Positions 55,743 to 64,000 of a stretch of DNA of 64,000 nucleotides are shown here, in pieces. The stretch comes from Deltaproteobacteria bacterium (GTDB lineage Bacteria > UBA10199 > GCA-002796325 > JACPFF01). The notes beneath the pieces were generated by a model. The model was not told the origin of the DNA and did no database searches. It worked only from the letters and a program-made list of their open reading frames with translations. A program made the position numbers and the translations under genes. The DNA is taken from contig JACQUX010000041.1 in NCBI GenBank assembly GCA_016210045.1, positions 1 through 64,000 on the forward strand. Reading direction: 5' to 3'. The first letter of the stretch is position 1, and every line of letters starts with the position of its first letter.

Positions 55743-56030
55743 CTACAATACGAAGCCGCGCTGTTTGGCAAGTTCCTTTTTGATGAGCTGGCGCGCTTTT
55801 TCTAAATCGAGATCCCGCCCCGCCGCCCCCAACAATCGCAACTGCTTGTCCAACAGTTTGTCTGCTTCGTCGTTCAACGTCCGCTCCGCCGCCAAATCCG
55901 CATGAATGGTCGCCGCAATGCACGTTTCAATCTCTCCCAGCCCGCCAGTGCACCGCAGCCCCGCCTCCGCTTGCAACGCCTTCGCAATCGCCCGCGCCAC
56001 GCCGTGAATATGCTGTCGCCGCAGTCCCAT
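55743..56030 (-). CDS. DUF507 family protein (first of a pair)
   Basis: The 95-residue helical protein starts 'GLRRQHIHGVARAIAKAL' and ends 'ARQLIKKELAKQRGFVL'. It is the partner of the downstream DUF507 gene and probably forms a heteromer with it. Function unknown. Confidence 0.75.
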   Translation of the reverse strand: MGLRRQHIHGVARAIAKALQAEAGLRCTGGLGEIETCIAATIHADLAAERTLNDEADKLLDKQLRLLGAAGRDLDLEKARQLIKKELAKQRGFVL

Positions 56031-56102
56031 GAACCGTGCTGTACACGACTTTGCCGGCGAGGGGTACTGAATTGTATCTTCGATGTCATCCGATCAACGG
56101 AT

Positions 56103-57059
56103 TTACAACAGCGCGGCGCCGACGGAGAATCCCGCGGACCAGATGACGCTGCGAAGGATGGTCAGGAAGTACCGTTCTTCGTAACGGGCTTGGTTGGTAA
56201 TGTACCATTCGAGCGGTGAGAGCACTGCCGTGCCGCCGAGCGCAAGACCGACCTGTTTCGCGGCTTCCTGCCAGGAAATTCCGTCGAGGCCATGCGTTCC
56301 GGCCTGATAGAAGAGGACATAGATCGCGGCCCAGATTGGGGCCACCACGAGGACACGTTTCCAAAAGCGCGCCTCCAAATCCGCGATGCCATCCAACCAT
56401 GCCAGCACCTTCGGAAAGATCGTGGCATGCAATCCCACAAAGGCCGTCAGCGCGGCCGGCCGCCCCCAACCGTCGAGACCGTGCCCCAATTGCTCCGTCA
56501 GCAACGCATCTAACAACGGATACGTTGCCATGGCCTCCGTGACATAGACCGGCCAGGGATGATCCAGCATAGCCCGCTCCTGCCAGCGTACCAAGCGGAG
56601 ACCGCGACCGTGTTCCAGCCGTGCCAGATAGCTGGCAGACGGGTCCTTGGTCGTTCCCTCACCGCCTTCCGCGTAAGCGGCAATCGCGAGCCGCTCCGCC
56701 CACGCGACGGTGTCATTCAACTGATTCAGCGCATCGCCATATTGCTGATTCAACGCCGCCCGCACTGCGTCGCGATCGTCCACTTTTCGTTTTGCGGCAT
56801 GCACCTGCTTCGTCAACGTCGGGGCCCGCGCCTCCAGCAATTGCCATTTCGTCGCGCCCCAACCCGACTCGCCCCGCCAATACTGATTCACGGCGGTTTG
56901 GAGACGTTCCCGGTCCCGCACCAACTTGCGCCGATGGGCGTCCATAAGTCGCACATCGCGGTGGAGCGCGGCCTGCGACAGATCCCCCTTGCGCGCACGA
57001 TCCAGCCGTTGCGTCGGACGGGGCCTGACATTGGCGGCTGCGGTCACTGAACGTCCCAT
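56103..57059 (-). CDS. Hypothetical coiled-coil membrane protein
   Basis: The 318-residue protein has a basic N-terminus, a charged coiled coil (about 25-120, 'DAHRRKLVRDRERLQTAVNQ') and three or four hydrophobic segments in the C-terminal third (about 200-318). No motif is recognised. It is 72 bp upstream of the DUF507 pair on the same strand. Confidence 0.5.
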   Translation of the reverse strand: MGRSVTAAANVRPRPTQRLDRARKGDLSQAALHRDVRLMDAHRRKLVRDRERLQTAVNQYWRGESGWGATKWQLLEARAPTLTKQVHAAKRKVDDRDAVRAALNQQYGDALNQLNDTVAWAERLAIAAYAEGGEGTTKDPSASYLARLEHGRGLRLVRWQERAMLDHPWPVYVTEAMATYPLLDALLTEQLGHGLDGWGRPAALTAFVGLHATIFPKVLAWLDGIADLEARFWKRVLVVAPIWAAIYVLFYQAGTHGLDGISWQEAAKQVGLALGGTAVLSPLEWYITNQARYEERYFLTILRSVIWSAGFSVGAALL

Positions 57060-57143
57060 GATGCGGCTTCCCCTCTGATATAGGTATCGGCCATTCGCGA
57101 GAAAAGTTGCGGAATTGTCCGCGATTCCGCTACAGTGCTGGCC

Positions 57144-57962
57144 ATGCTTTTTTCCTTAGACGGTTTTCGCTGTTTTGCCGAAGTGCTCGGAACCGGGCAC
57201 CCGCTGGTATGCATCCACGGCGGATTTGGCCTCGACCACAGCTACTTCCGGCCGTGGTTAGACCCGCTCAGCCGCGATTTGCAACTGATATTGCTGGACG
57301 TCCGCGGACACGGTCGTGGCGACCCGCTCCCCCGCGAATCGTTCCGGATCGACGCGGTCGTCGCAGACCTCGAGGCCATCCGCCAACAGTTGGGAATCGA
57401 TCGTTGGGCGCTGCTCGGCCATTCGGGCGGCGGCTTGGTCGCCGGCAGCTACGTCGCTGCGCATCCCGAACGCACCAGCCATTTCATCGTCGTTGGCGGA
57501 TTCCCTCAGTTTCCGTTTGTCGCCCCGCGCTGGATCGGCATGGCGCAACATCTCAAAGATCGCCGCATCCTGAACGGCTTCAAAATGTTCACCGACGGCG
57601 TCACCACCGATGTCGAATATCGTGAAGCGTGTCTGCGCATCGCGCCGCTCTTCTTCGCCGACCCACATCGTGCCGACGTGGCCCCATTCGAACGCATCAT
57701 TTACCGCGTCCACCCGTTCCTCGAGGCCACCACCCGCTACAGCGGCTACGACGTCGGCCCACGCGTCACCGCCTATCGTGGCCCGGCGCTGCTGCTCCAC
57801 GGCGATCAAGATTACCGCGTCCCCATCGTGGAGACCCGCAAGTGGCAAACCTTCCTCCCCCAAGCGCAACTCGTCACCCTCCCGGACGCCGGCCATTTCC
57901 CATTCATCGAACAAGGGCCGGAAATTTGTCGGATTCTCCACGAATTCGTGACCACTCAATAA
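57144..57962 (+). CDS. Alpha/beta hydrolase
   Basis: The 272-residue cytoplasmic enzyme has an oxyanion 'CIHGGFGLDHSYF', nucleophile elbow GHSGGG, acid in 'LLHGDQDYRVP' and catalytic His in 'LPDAGHFPFIEQGPE'. All parts of the triad are present, so it is a likely esterase or related hydrolase; substrate unknown. The ATG at 57144 is chosen over an in-frame GTG three codons upstream. Confidence 0.85.
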   Translation: MLFSLDGFRCFAEVLGTGHPLVCIHGGFGLDHSYFRPWLDPLSRDLQLILLDVRGHGRGDPLPRESFRIDAVVADLEAIRQQLGIDRWALLGHSGGGLVAGSYVAAHPERTSHFIVVGGFPQFPFVAPRWIGMAQHLKDRRILNGFKMFTDGVTTDVEYREACLRIAPLFFADPHRADVAPFERIIYRVHPFLEATTRYSGYDVGPRVTAYRGPALLLHGDQDYRVPIVETRKWQTFLPQAQLVTLPDAGHFPFIEQGPEICRILHEFVTTQ

Positions 57963-58019
57963 TTCACACTACGGACGCAACTTCTTGGCGCACCATCCGA
58001 TAACAAGGCGGGAGCACGT

Positions 58020-60050
58020 ATGCGCACAATCCGGGGGCATGGCCCGCGACCCATTGGGAAACAACGCCTGGCTGCACGGCACACGCCCGCGGACCGCACC
58101 GGAACCGCGGCGCACACCGGCCCTGCACATGCGCTCCCCGCCAAGTTTGCAGCCACGGGATTCGCCTCACCACGGCTCTGGCTCTGGATGGGAGCCACGG
58201 TCGCAGCCGCGGCATTAGCGCCGGACTCGTCGTTTGCGGCAGCCGGCATTCCGTTGTGGCTGGCGTTCGCTCCGGATGCGACACCGAAAAAATCCGCCAC
58301 CGAGAGAGAGACGCCATCACGCACCGAACGGCGGCACGCGGCACGCGCCGGGAAGATCGCCACGCGTGTGTTCAGCGGAGCGATTCTCGGTCGAGGCGAC
58401 GCCGGTTTCTTCGGCGCGCTGCGGTTGCTACGCGCGCAAGCCGCTGCGGTGAAGGACGCCGGACGACAGTGGGATTGTTGCCTCGGACTCGCGCAGGAGG
58501 CCGCGCTGGCACTCGATATCAGTCATACTGCGCTGGCGGAATCGGCCATTAATGCGGGACGGCACAATGCCGATCACAAGTATTCGTTCGTCGGCAAAGG
58601 CGAACCCGCGATGCGCGGCTATATTGCCACGCACGAAGCCCTAACAGCCGCGGCAACCCGGACCGTCCGCGAACCATTCGATTATCACGAAGCAGCGGTC
58701 CGTTACGAGCGAGCGGCAAGCCAACTCAGCGACAAATCGCTCGCGATGTTGATGTCGTGGATCTTTAATACCATCGGGACCCGCGGCCTCATGCAACCCG
58801 ACGACACCTCGTTTGAGGAAACTGAAGCGACTCGGGACTGGCAGAGAATTGCCGCGTGGCGCGTGGGCGAATACCGCGCGCTGGCGTCACGCGCCAACGC
58901 CCGTGCCACGCGGTTCGCCGAGGATCCCGCAGATCCGCAACCACCGACTGCCGATGCCCTCCCACTCGAATTCGCGATCACCGACTTCGCCCGCATCCGC
59001 ACGTCGGGCACATTACCGAAATTGCTGAAGGCGATGGGCCAACACGTCCATCGTCTGAAAACGGACAACAACATCCTGGAGGCGTTGCCGGCAAGTCGCG
59101 ACTATGCCACGGCGCTGTTCCAAGCCGGACAATTTGGCCAAGCGCAGTATGTTTTGGAGACGGCGCTCGCGTGGGCGGCAGAGTTTCAGGCACGATGCGA
59201 GACCGGACAACACACCGCGCGGCTGTTCGGGATAGTCGAAGGCCAGATCCACGGGATGTCCGACGACTTCGCCGCTCGCAGTGACCGCTGGGAGGCGCAA
59301 CAACGAGTCGCCCGAATCGAGATCGCGCAGCTCCACTTCCAACTGGGGCAACTGCTACAGAGCCAATGGCGACCACTGATTGCCGCAATGCACTTCGCGC
59401 AAGTGCGGCGCCTGCTCGCCGAGTCCCAAGACACGGCACGATCCAACGCACACGATTTCTTGCAAACCAAGGCCACGCAGTGGCAACTCGCGGCACTGGC
59501 CGAAGCGGGCATCGTCGAGCGCATCGAGGCATTGCGGGCGGAAACCTTGAGGTTAGAGGCCCGGGATCGTGCGAATGGCGATTGGACCGGCGAAGCGATC
59601 GAGGCGAAACGGCGCTGGAAAGCAGCGCTGGGCGAGGCCGACCTCTTCGATCTGGTTCCTATTGAGCCGGACCGACTGGAGCCCGCGACGGACGTTGACC
59701 TCTCGGGTCAAATCCACCACGCACGCCACGCCGTCGCCACGGAGCTGCTGCAGCAAGCCACGCACCACTTCGAATATGCCCGGCCGCAGATCGGGCTGGA
59801 ACTGCTGCTGCTGGCCAACGAACATGCCGAGGCGATCGCCGACGCAACGCTTCAAGCAGCCATACAAGAAATCGTGTTCACGCACGAAGGCTCCATCCCG
59901 ACAACGGTCCTCCGCCATTTCGTGGAAGAGTCCGGCGTCGGGCGCGAGGGCACCCCGGCAACACCAGTGCCACAAATCGACCTCAGCACGCCAACTGCAG
60001 GCGCCGTGAGCGCCGAAGCCTCGCCGCTCGAAGAGTTCGAGCCGAGCTAA
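58020..60050 (+). CDS. Large helical membrane-anchored protein, unknown
   Basis: The 676-residue protein has a basic, Ala/His-rich N-terminus, hydrophobic segments (about 50-85) and a long helical region (about 105-640) with TPR-like packing ('LFQAGQFGQAQYVLETALAWA'). No catalytic motif is visible. The layout is reminiscent of the protein at 31443-32843. The C-terminal 40 residues are Pro/Thr/Glu-rich. Function unknown. Confidence 0.5.
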   Translation: MRTIRGHGPRPIGKQRLAARHTPADRTGTAAHTGPAHALPAKFAATGFASPRLWLWMGATVAAAALAPDSSFAAAGIPLWLAFAPDATPKKSATERETPSRTERRHAARAGKIATRVFSGAILGRGDAGFFGALRLLRAQAAAVKDAGRQWDCCLGLAQEAALALDISHTALAESAINAGRHNADHKYSFVGKGEPAMRGYIATHEALTAAATRTVREPFDYHEAAVRYERAASQLSDKSLAMLMSWIFNTIGTRGLMQPDDTSFEETEATRDWQRIAAWRVGEYRALASRANARATRFAEDPADPQPPTADALPLEFAITDFARIRTSGTLPKLLKAMGQHVHRLKTDNNILEALPASRDYATALFQAGQFGQAQYVLETALAWAAEFQARCETGQHTARLFGIVEGQIHGMSDDFAARSDRWEAQQRVARIEIAQLHFQLGQLLQSQWRPLIAAMHFAQVRRLLAESQDTARSNAHDFLQTKATQWQLAALAEAGIVERIEALRAETLRLEARDRANGDWTGEAIEAKRRWKAALGEADLFDLVPIEPDRLEPATDVDLSGQIHHARHAVATELLQQATHHFEYARPQIGLELLLLANEHAEAIADATLQAAIQEIVFTHEGSIPTTVLRHFVEESGVGREGTPATPVPQIDLSTPTAGAVSAEASPLEEFEPS

Positions 60051-60162
60051 AACGTCCCAATTCCGGGACAACGCATCCGGCAAATGGAACGGCTGCGACA
60101 CCCGGCCCGGCCCGGCCCGAGCATCCCACTAAAACAGTTCGCCTTTTTTTCAGCCCCCGATT

Positions 60163-60178
60163 GGCACACCGGTTGCTC
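60163..60178 (+). promoter_or_regulatory. Sigma-54 (RpoN) promoter
   Basis: TGGCACACCGGTTGCT matches the -24/-12 consensus at every conserved base, with GG and GC ten bases apart. Transcription should start near 60189, leaving an 18-base leader with GGGGAGG before the ATG at 60207. A hairpin GTCCC/GGGAC and a CCCGG repeat lie upstream; no activator site is recognised. Confidence 0.85.
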
Positions 60179-60206
60179 TCTTCATGATGATGGGGAGGAC
60201 ACGGCG

Positions 60207-61067
60207 ATGTATCATTTAATAGGGCTCCAGGCGAATTTGGCCAACCTGCATATCTTGGCGGCACGGGCCGGCGTCTGCACGCCGCTCGGCATGGATCAAC
60301 TCAAGAGTGCCTATCGGGCATTTCTCCAGACCTGCCAGCCGGCAGTCGTGCATCCGCCGATCTGCGCTTCGATCTTCGTGGACGATGCCGAACGTGAAAT
60401 ACAGCTCCTGAGCGTGTGGCCGGAACGCCAACGCGGCCTGCCCGTCTCCCGCACGTTGCGCCACGCGACGATCGAGCGGCTCCAACAGGCGTTGGTCTTC
60501 ATGGCACGCCGCTGCGACGACCTGCTCACGTTGTTCGACCTGACCATTCATAGCATCGTCGTCCGGCAAGGAGCGCTCCCGATCCATGCGTCGCATGGGC
60601 ACGCGCTCGGAGCACTGCTGCTCCCCGCCACTATCACCGACGTGCACGATTTGGCGGAGCAACTGATCCACGCCCTCACGCAGCAATTGGTTTCCATCGA
60701 CACGCTCTGCACCCCGCACCACCTGACGATCCGCCGCGAACCGTCCCCGCACCGCTCTCCACTCCAAGCGGCCATCACCACGACCGAACTGCTGCTCTGC
60801 CGCGCCGAATGGCTCGGCGAACCGATCCACGCCCGCACGTACCCATCGACCCCGCAACTCTACCAACAGGCCCACGACCGGCTCGCCGCACTCGATCGAT
60901 CCCTGCCGACCCGCCGGCCTCGACTTTCAGAACGTGGCAGCACCCTGATCCGTAATTGCGCCGCGCTGCTGCAAATGCTCCATGTCGAACCGCCGGCACT
61001 GCCGGACACGGCATTGGTCCAGGAGCCAGCCAAGAATTCCGTGACAAATCCCCTCCCATCCTGCTAA
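60207..61067 (+). CDS. Hypothetical protein, first gene of the sigma-54 operon
   Basis: The 286-residue cytoplasmic protein is helical with many His and Cys residues and no recognised motif ('FLQTCQPAVVHPPICASIFVDD'). The start at 60207 fits the sigma-54 leader and GGGGAGG; a longer frame upstream would cross the promoter. It is followed after 9 bp by the zinc-ribbon gene. Confidence 0.6.
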   Translation: MYHLIGLQANLANLHILAARAGVCTPLGMDQLKSAYRAFLQTCQPAVVHPPICASIFVDDAEREIQLLSVWPERQRGLPVSRTLRHATIERLQQALVFMARRCDDLLTLFDLTIHSIVVRQGALPIHASHGHALGALLLPATITDVHDLAEQLIHALTQQLVSIDTLCTPHHLTIRREPSPHRSPLQAAITTTELLLCRAEWLGEPIHARTYPSTPQLYQQAHDRLAALDRSLPTRRPRLSERGSTLIRNCAALLQMLHVEPPALPDTALVQEPAKNSVTNPLPSC

Positions 61068-61076
61068 TCGCCCCCC

Positions 61077-61514
61077 ATGCTGCCGGTCTGTCCCAGTTGC
61101 GACCACGCCCTTTGCATCCTCGAGCTCCACGGCGTCGCGAGCGATTACTGCTACGAATGCCAAGGGCTGTGGCTCGACGCGGGCGAATTGGAATCGCTGC
61201 TCACCGCCACCGGCGCCGGCATAGACGATCCGCTGCTCCACGCGCACGAACTGCCCGCCACCAAGCCGCGCGGTCGCAAACGCCTCTGTCCGCGTTGCGA
61301 CCAACGCCTGTTGCCGATTCAACCAACCGCCGCCGATGGTCGCCACGTCACATTGGACCGCTGTCCGCACGGACACGGACTGTGGTTCGACGCCGGCGAA
61401 CTTACCCAACTGCTGGCGCTGTTTCCGGAAACGTCCGGTGCGGGAAAGACCATCGCGTATTTGCAAGATCTCCTGGGCAAATCGGTCACAGCAGAATTGG
61501 GGAGGACATTATGA
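61077..61514 (+). CDS. Double zinc-ribbon (zf-TFIIB-like) protein
   Basis: The 145-residue protein has two ribbons: CPSC...CYEC followed by 'GLWLDAGELESLL' (about 5-43), and CPRC...CPHGH followed by 'GLWFDAGELTQLL' (about 70-115). The 'GxWxDxGEL' context is that of the zf-TFIIB family of small regulators. In the second ribbon one Cys is replaced by His. Start of lemA overlaps its stop (ATGA). Confidence 0.75.
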   Translation: MLPVCPSCDHALCILELHGVASDYCYECQGLWLDAGELESLLTATGAGIDDPLLHAHELPATKPRGRKRLCPRCDQRLLPIQPTAADGRHVTLDRCPHGHGLWFDAGELTQLLALFPETSGAGKTIAYLQDLLGKSVTAELGRTL

Positions 61515-62071
61515 GCGTATTGTTTCTCGGACTACTGATCGTCGTCGGCATCTTCATTCTCTGGGCCATCGGCGCGTACAACGGCTTAGTCCGCAAACGC
61601 AACGAGGTCGACAACGCGTGGGCCCAAATCGACGTGCAATTGAAACGCCGCACCGACTTGGTGCCGAATCTCGTGGAAACGGTGAAGGGCTACGCGACCC
61701 ATGAACGCGAGACGCTCGACCGCGTCATTCAAGCCCGCAACGCCACGATGAACGCGGGCTCCGTCGAGCAGCGCGTCGCCGCCGAAAACGCGCTGACGGG
61801 CGCATTGAAATCGCTATTCGCCGTGGCCGAGGCCTATCCCGACTTGAAGGCCAATCAGAACTTCATGCAGCTGCAAGAAGAGCTGACATCGACTGAAAAC
61901 AAAGTCGCGTACGCACGGCAGTTCTACAACGACCAGATCCTCGGCTACAACACCGCGATCGAGGTCTTCCCCACCTCGATCATCGCCGGGATGTTCCACT
62001 TTACGCGACGACAGTCCTTTGCGGTCACCACCGAAGCGGAACGCGAGGCCCCGAAGGTCAAGTTCGGGTGA
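61511..62071 (+). CDS. lemA: LemA family membrane protein
   Basis: The 186-residue protein has an N-terminal membrane helix (about 3-22) and the LemA core: 'YNGLVRKRNEVDNAWAQIDVQLKRRTDLVPNLVETVKGYA', split here as two motifs, 'YNGLVRKRNEVDNAWAQID' and 'RRTDLVPNLVETVKGY', then 'ENKVAYARQFYNDQILGYN'. LemA usually pairs with an M48 protease, as here, and is thought to be an envelope stress factor. It overlaps the zinc-ribbon gene. Confidence 0.92.
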   Translation: MSVLFLGLLIVVGIFILWAIGAYNGLVRKRNEVDNAWAQIDVQLKRRTDLVPNLVETVKGYATHERETLDRVIQARNATMNAGSVEQRVAAENALTGALKSLFAVAEAYPDLKANQNFMQLQEELTSTENKVAYARQFYNDQILGYNTAIEVFPTSIIAGMFHFTRRQSFAVTTEAEREAPKVKFG

Positions 62072-62078
62072 GTCCCGT

Positions 62079-63284
62079 ATGTGGGAGCAGATCCGCGCGA
62101 ATCAGCGTCGCTCATTTTTCCTCATCGCAGGCATGTCCATCCTGCTCGTCGGCTGCGGCTTCACGTTTGCGGAAGTCTTCGCGCCCGGAGCCGGCCCGAT
62201 CGGCCTGCTGATCGCCGCCGGTCTTTTGGCGATCCAACTCCTCATTTACGCCGCAGCGGGGCAATCGGTATTGCTCCAAGGACTCGGCGCCCGAGAATTG
62301 CCGCGTGAAGAATGTCCGCGGCTCTTCAACATCGTGGAAGAGATGCAGCTCGCGTCCGGCTTGCCCGTAGCTCCGAAAGTCTATTTAATCGACGACCCCG
62401 CGCCGAATGCGTTCGCGTTCGGCCGCAAACCGGAACAAAGCGGCGTCGCCGTCACCTCCGGCCTGTTATCGCGCTTGAATCGCGACCAACTCCAAGGCGT
62501 GATCGCGCACGAATTGGGTCATATAAAGAATCGCGACACGCGCTTTCTCATGTTAGCGGCCGTATTGCTCGCTTCAGTCGCGCTGCTGAGCGAAATCTTC
62601 TGGCGGATGCTCCGTTCCGGTGGTCGCGCCGGGCGCCGCAGCAGCGCTCGCGGCGGCGGTCAAGCCATGCTCATCATTTTGGCGATTGCGATCCTGCTCG
62701 CGATCTTCGGCCCCATAGGCGCACGGCTGCTCTACTTCGCGTGTTCCCGCAAACGCGAATACCTCGCCGACGCCGCGTCCGCCCAATTTACGCGCTATCC
62801 GGAAGGCCTGGCCGGGGCATTGGAAACAATCGCGACGACGAATCAGCCGATGGCGCGCGTCAACAAGACCGCGCTCCCGATGTTCATCGTCCATCCGTTG
62901 CGCCCGCTACGCGGCGGCCACAGCATCTTCGCCACCCATCCGCCGATCGACGAACGCATCGGGATCCTCCGCGCGATGGGCAACGCCTCGTTCCACGCCT
63001 ACGACACCGCGATGCGCCAACTGCGGGGACGCAGCGCAATCGGCGCACACACGCTCGGCGCGGAGCAGACGCAACCGGAAATCCGCTCGGCAGCCGCGGA
63101 AGGCCCGGTGATGACCGCCCACGACGCGGCCCTCGGGACCTATGCAACGGCGGGTTATCGCGCGATCACGTGTGGCTGCGGCATCGCGATGAAAATCCCC
63201 CCGACCTATCCCAAGCCGACGATTCGTTGTATGCGGTGCGGCACGGCGCATTCGGTGGGCCGGAGACCAAGAACCATTTCATAA
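62079..63284 (+). CDS. M48-family membrane metalloprotease (HtpX-like)
   Basis: The 401-residue protein has two N-terminal helices (about 14-60), zinc motif HELGH in 'GVIAHELGHIKNRDT', a third helix pair and the downstream Glu in 'KREYLADAAS'. Unlike standard HtpX it has a C-terminal zinc ribbon: 'CGCGIAMKIP' and 'CMRCGTAH'. It probably degrades damaged membrane proteins. It follows lemA by 7 bp in the sigma-54 operon. Confidence 0.85.
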   Translation: MWEQIRANQRRSFFLIAGMSILLVGCGFTFAEVFAPGAGPIGLLIAAGLLAIQLLIYAAAGQSVLLQGLGARELPREECPRLFNIVEEMQLASGLPVAPKVYLIDDPAPNAFAFGRKPEQSGVAVTSGLLSRLNRDQLQGVIAHELGHIKNRDTRFLMLAAVLLASVALLSEIFWRMLRSGGRAGRRSSARGGGQAMLIILAIAILLAIFGPIGARLLYFACSRKREYLADAASAQFTRYPEGLAGALETIATTNQPMARVNKTALPMFIVHPLRPLRGGHSIFATHPPIDERIGILRAMGNASFHAYDTAMRQLRGRSAIGAHTLGAEQTQPEIRSAAAEGPVMTAHDAALGTYATAGYRAITCGCGIAMKIPPTYPKPTIRCMRCGTAHSVGRRPRTIS

Positions 63285-63403
63285 ATAGTCCCGTTCATCA
63301 GAATAGGCGTACATTGGAGAAAACCCAGATAATCGATGGCGTGACACTCATCACACCGACCATTGATCCTCGATCCTCGAATAATTCCCTTCGGCGACCT
63401 ATT
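63285..63403. other. Intergenic, nothing evident
   Basis: This AT-rich spacer lies between convergent genes. I see no strong hairpin or repeat. Confidence 0.4.
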
Positions 63404-64000
63404 TTAATGATTTAACACGTAGGTCGAGAACCCGACAAAAAAATCGATCATATTGAATCCGGATTTCCCTATCGCCAAGTTCGTGGCGTAGCAAATTGTC
63501 CACCGCTCATCCTCCGGTCCCACTACGTAATAAATCGGATCGGCAACCGCCAGTTTCGCGGTGAGCGGGACATTTTCTCGATAAGACGCCGACAGCACGC
63601 CGCAAAGTTCCGATCCGGAGGAGGCGAGCAACCAATTGCAGGACCCATCCGCGCACAAGCGCGCATAACAAGTATCTTCCTCGCCGACTTCATCGACAAC
63701 GGCATAATCGATCGGACAACCGGTAATGTGATAAGTTTTATAACCCGCGGGATCGATGACTGGAATATTAGCGATCGTTGAAATGTGGCAGGGAGTCGTG
63801 ATCGCCGACTGTTCCTTGATCTTCACATACAATGTCTTCCCGGCCGTCATTTCTTGTGGCAGCACGGTCGCGGGCGGCGCCGGCAGGCCGCGGATCATCT
63901 GGTCATCCCGCTTTTCCCTAAATCGACCGAAAAACTGCTTCGCCGCGTCGTGCAGGGATGTCGGCGGCGCCGATGACGACACCTTTTGTTCTTTGGCCGC
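63404..64000 (-). CDS. Hypothetical Cys-containing protein, 5' end outside window
   Basis: The frame is open to the window edge, so the start is upstream; 198 codons are visible. The sequence is beta-rich with six cysteines ('TGCPIDYAVV', 'DTCYARLCADGSCNW'), typical of disulfide-bonded exported proteins. The Gly-Phe end is unremarkable. No family recognised. Confidence 0.5.
   Translation of the reverse strand, partial: AAKEQKVSSSAPPTSLHDAAKQFFGRFREKRDDQMIRGLPAPPATVLPQEMTAGKTLYVKIKEQSAITTPCHISTIANIPVIDPAGYKTYHITGCPIDYAVVDEVGEEDTCYARLCADGSCNWLLASSGSELCGVLSASYRENVPLTAKLAVADPIYYVVGPEDERWTICYATNLAIGKSGFNMIDFFVGFSTYVLNH

Overview
The window is a high-GC chromosomal segment of a Gram-negative bacterium. 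Evidence includes two paralogous outer-membrane beta-barrel proteins, a third large barrel, periplasmic HtrA protease, L,D-transpeptidase, HemL of the C5 heme pathway, a CIRCE-controlled groESL, a near-perfect sigma-54 promoter and a pair of DUF507 genes. The mix best fits a deltaproteobacterial or related uncultured lineage; that placement is inference, as no rRNA or tRNA gene is present.

Layout. 1-3.1 kb is an accessory remnant: a HEPN-motif protein cut by the window edge, the truncated start of an AAA ATPase, a second protein with an RX4H motif and a non-coding stretch with a 26-bp inverted repeat. 3.1-8.4 kb carries a DUF945-like protein, a two-gene quaternary-amine/osmolyte ABC importer (ATPase plus a binding-protein/permease fusion) and an L,D-transpeptidase. 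8.4-14.6 kb is a metal-homeostasis locus: mntH-uspA facing a DtxR/MntR-type regulator that overlaps an outer-membrane protein gene, then a beta-helix surface protein and a second outer-membrane paralogue. 14.7-19.3 kb holds hemL, a nucleoside phosphorylase-like gene, two unknowns and a quinone-oxidoreductase-like gene. 19.3-21.3 kb is decaying mobile DNA: an IS3-family element splits a BRO-N gene, next to a second degenerate BRO-N copy.

21.5-32.8 kb carries housekeeping and envelope genes (yajQ, MFS exporter, degQ/htrA, a barrel protein, a methyltransferase, a TrpR-like regulator, groES-groEL and a membrane-anchored helical protein). 33-37.7 kb has an unknown protein, a VWA lipoprotein, a sugar nucleotidyltransferase and a CBS protein. 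37.8-44.8 kb is a compact glycogen operon (glgA, glgP, malQ, glgB). A GH57 gene at 52.2 kb looks like a fifth alpha-glucan gene, now separated from the operon by a 7.4-kb, visibly AT-richer arsenic/mercury island (44.85-52.22 kb). The island encodes radical-SAM ArsS, ArsM, two small glycosyltransferases, a second methyltransferase, a MerA-like flavoprotein without the mercury-binding cysteines, a TVP38/TMEM64 membrane protein, a MerR with cysteines at exactly 82/117/126, MerT and a cysteine-rich AhpD-like protein. A 26-bp imperfect direct repeat (22/26) sits at both edges.

53.8-64 kb contains a putative HEFGH metalloprotease, two DUF507 genes, unknown proteins, an alpha/beta hydrolase and a four-gene operon (unknown protein, zinc-ribbon protein, LemA, M48 protease) headed by the sigma-54 promoter.

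A 125-bp palindromic element occurs twice (14658-14782 and 55321-55445), each time at the 3' end of a minus-strand gene, with compensatory stem changes.
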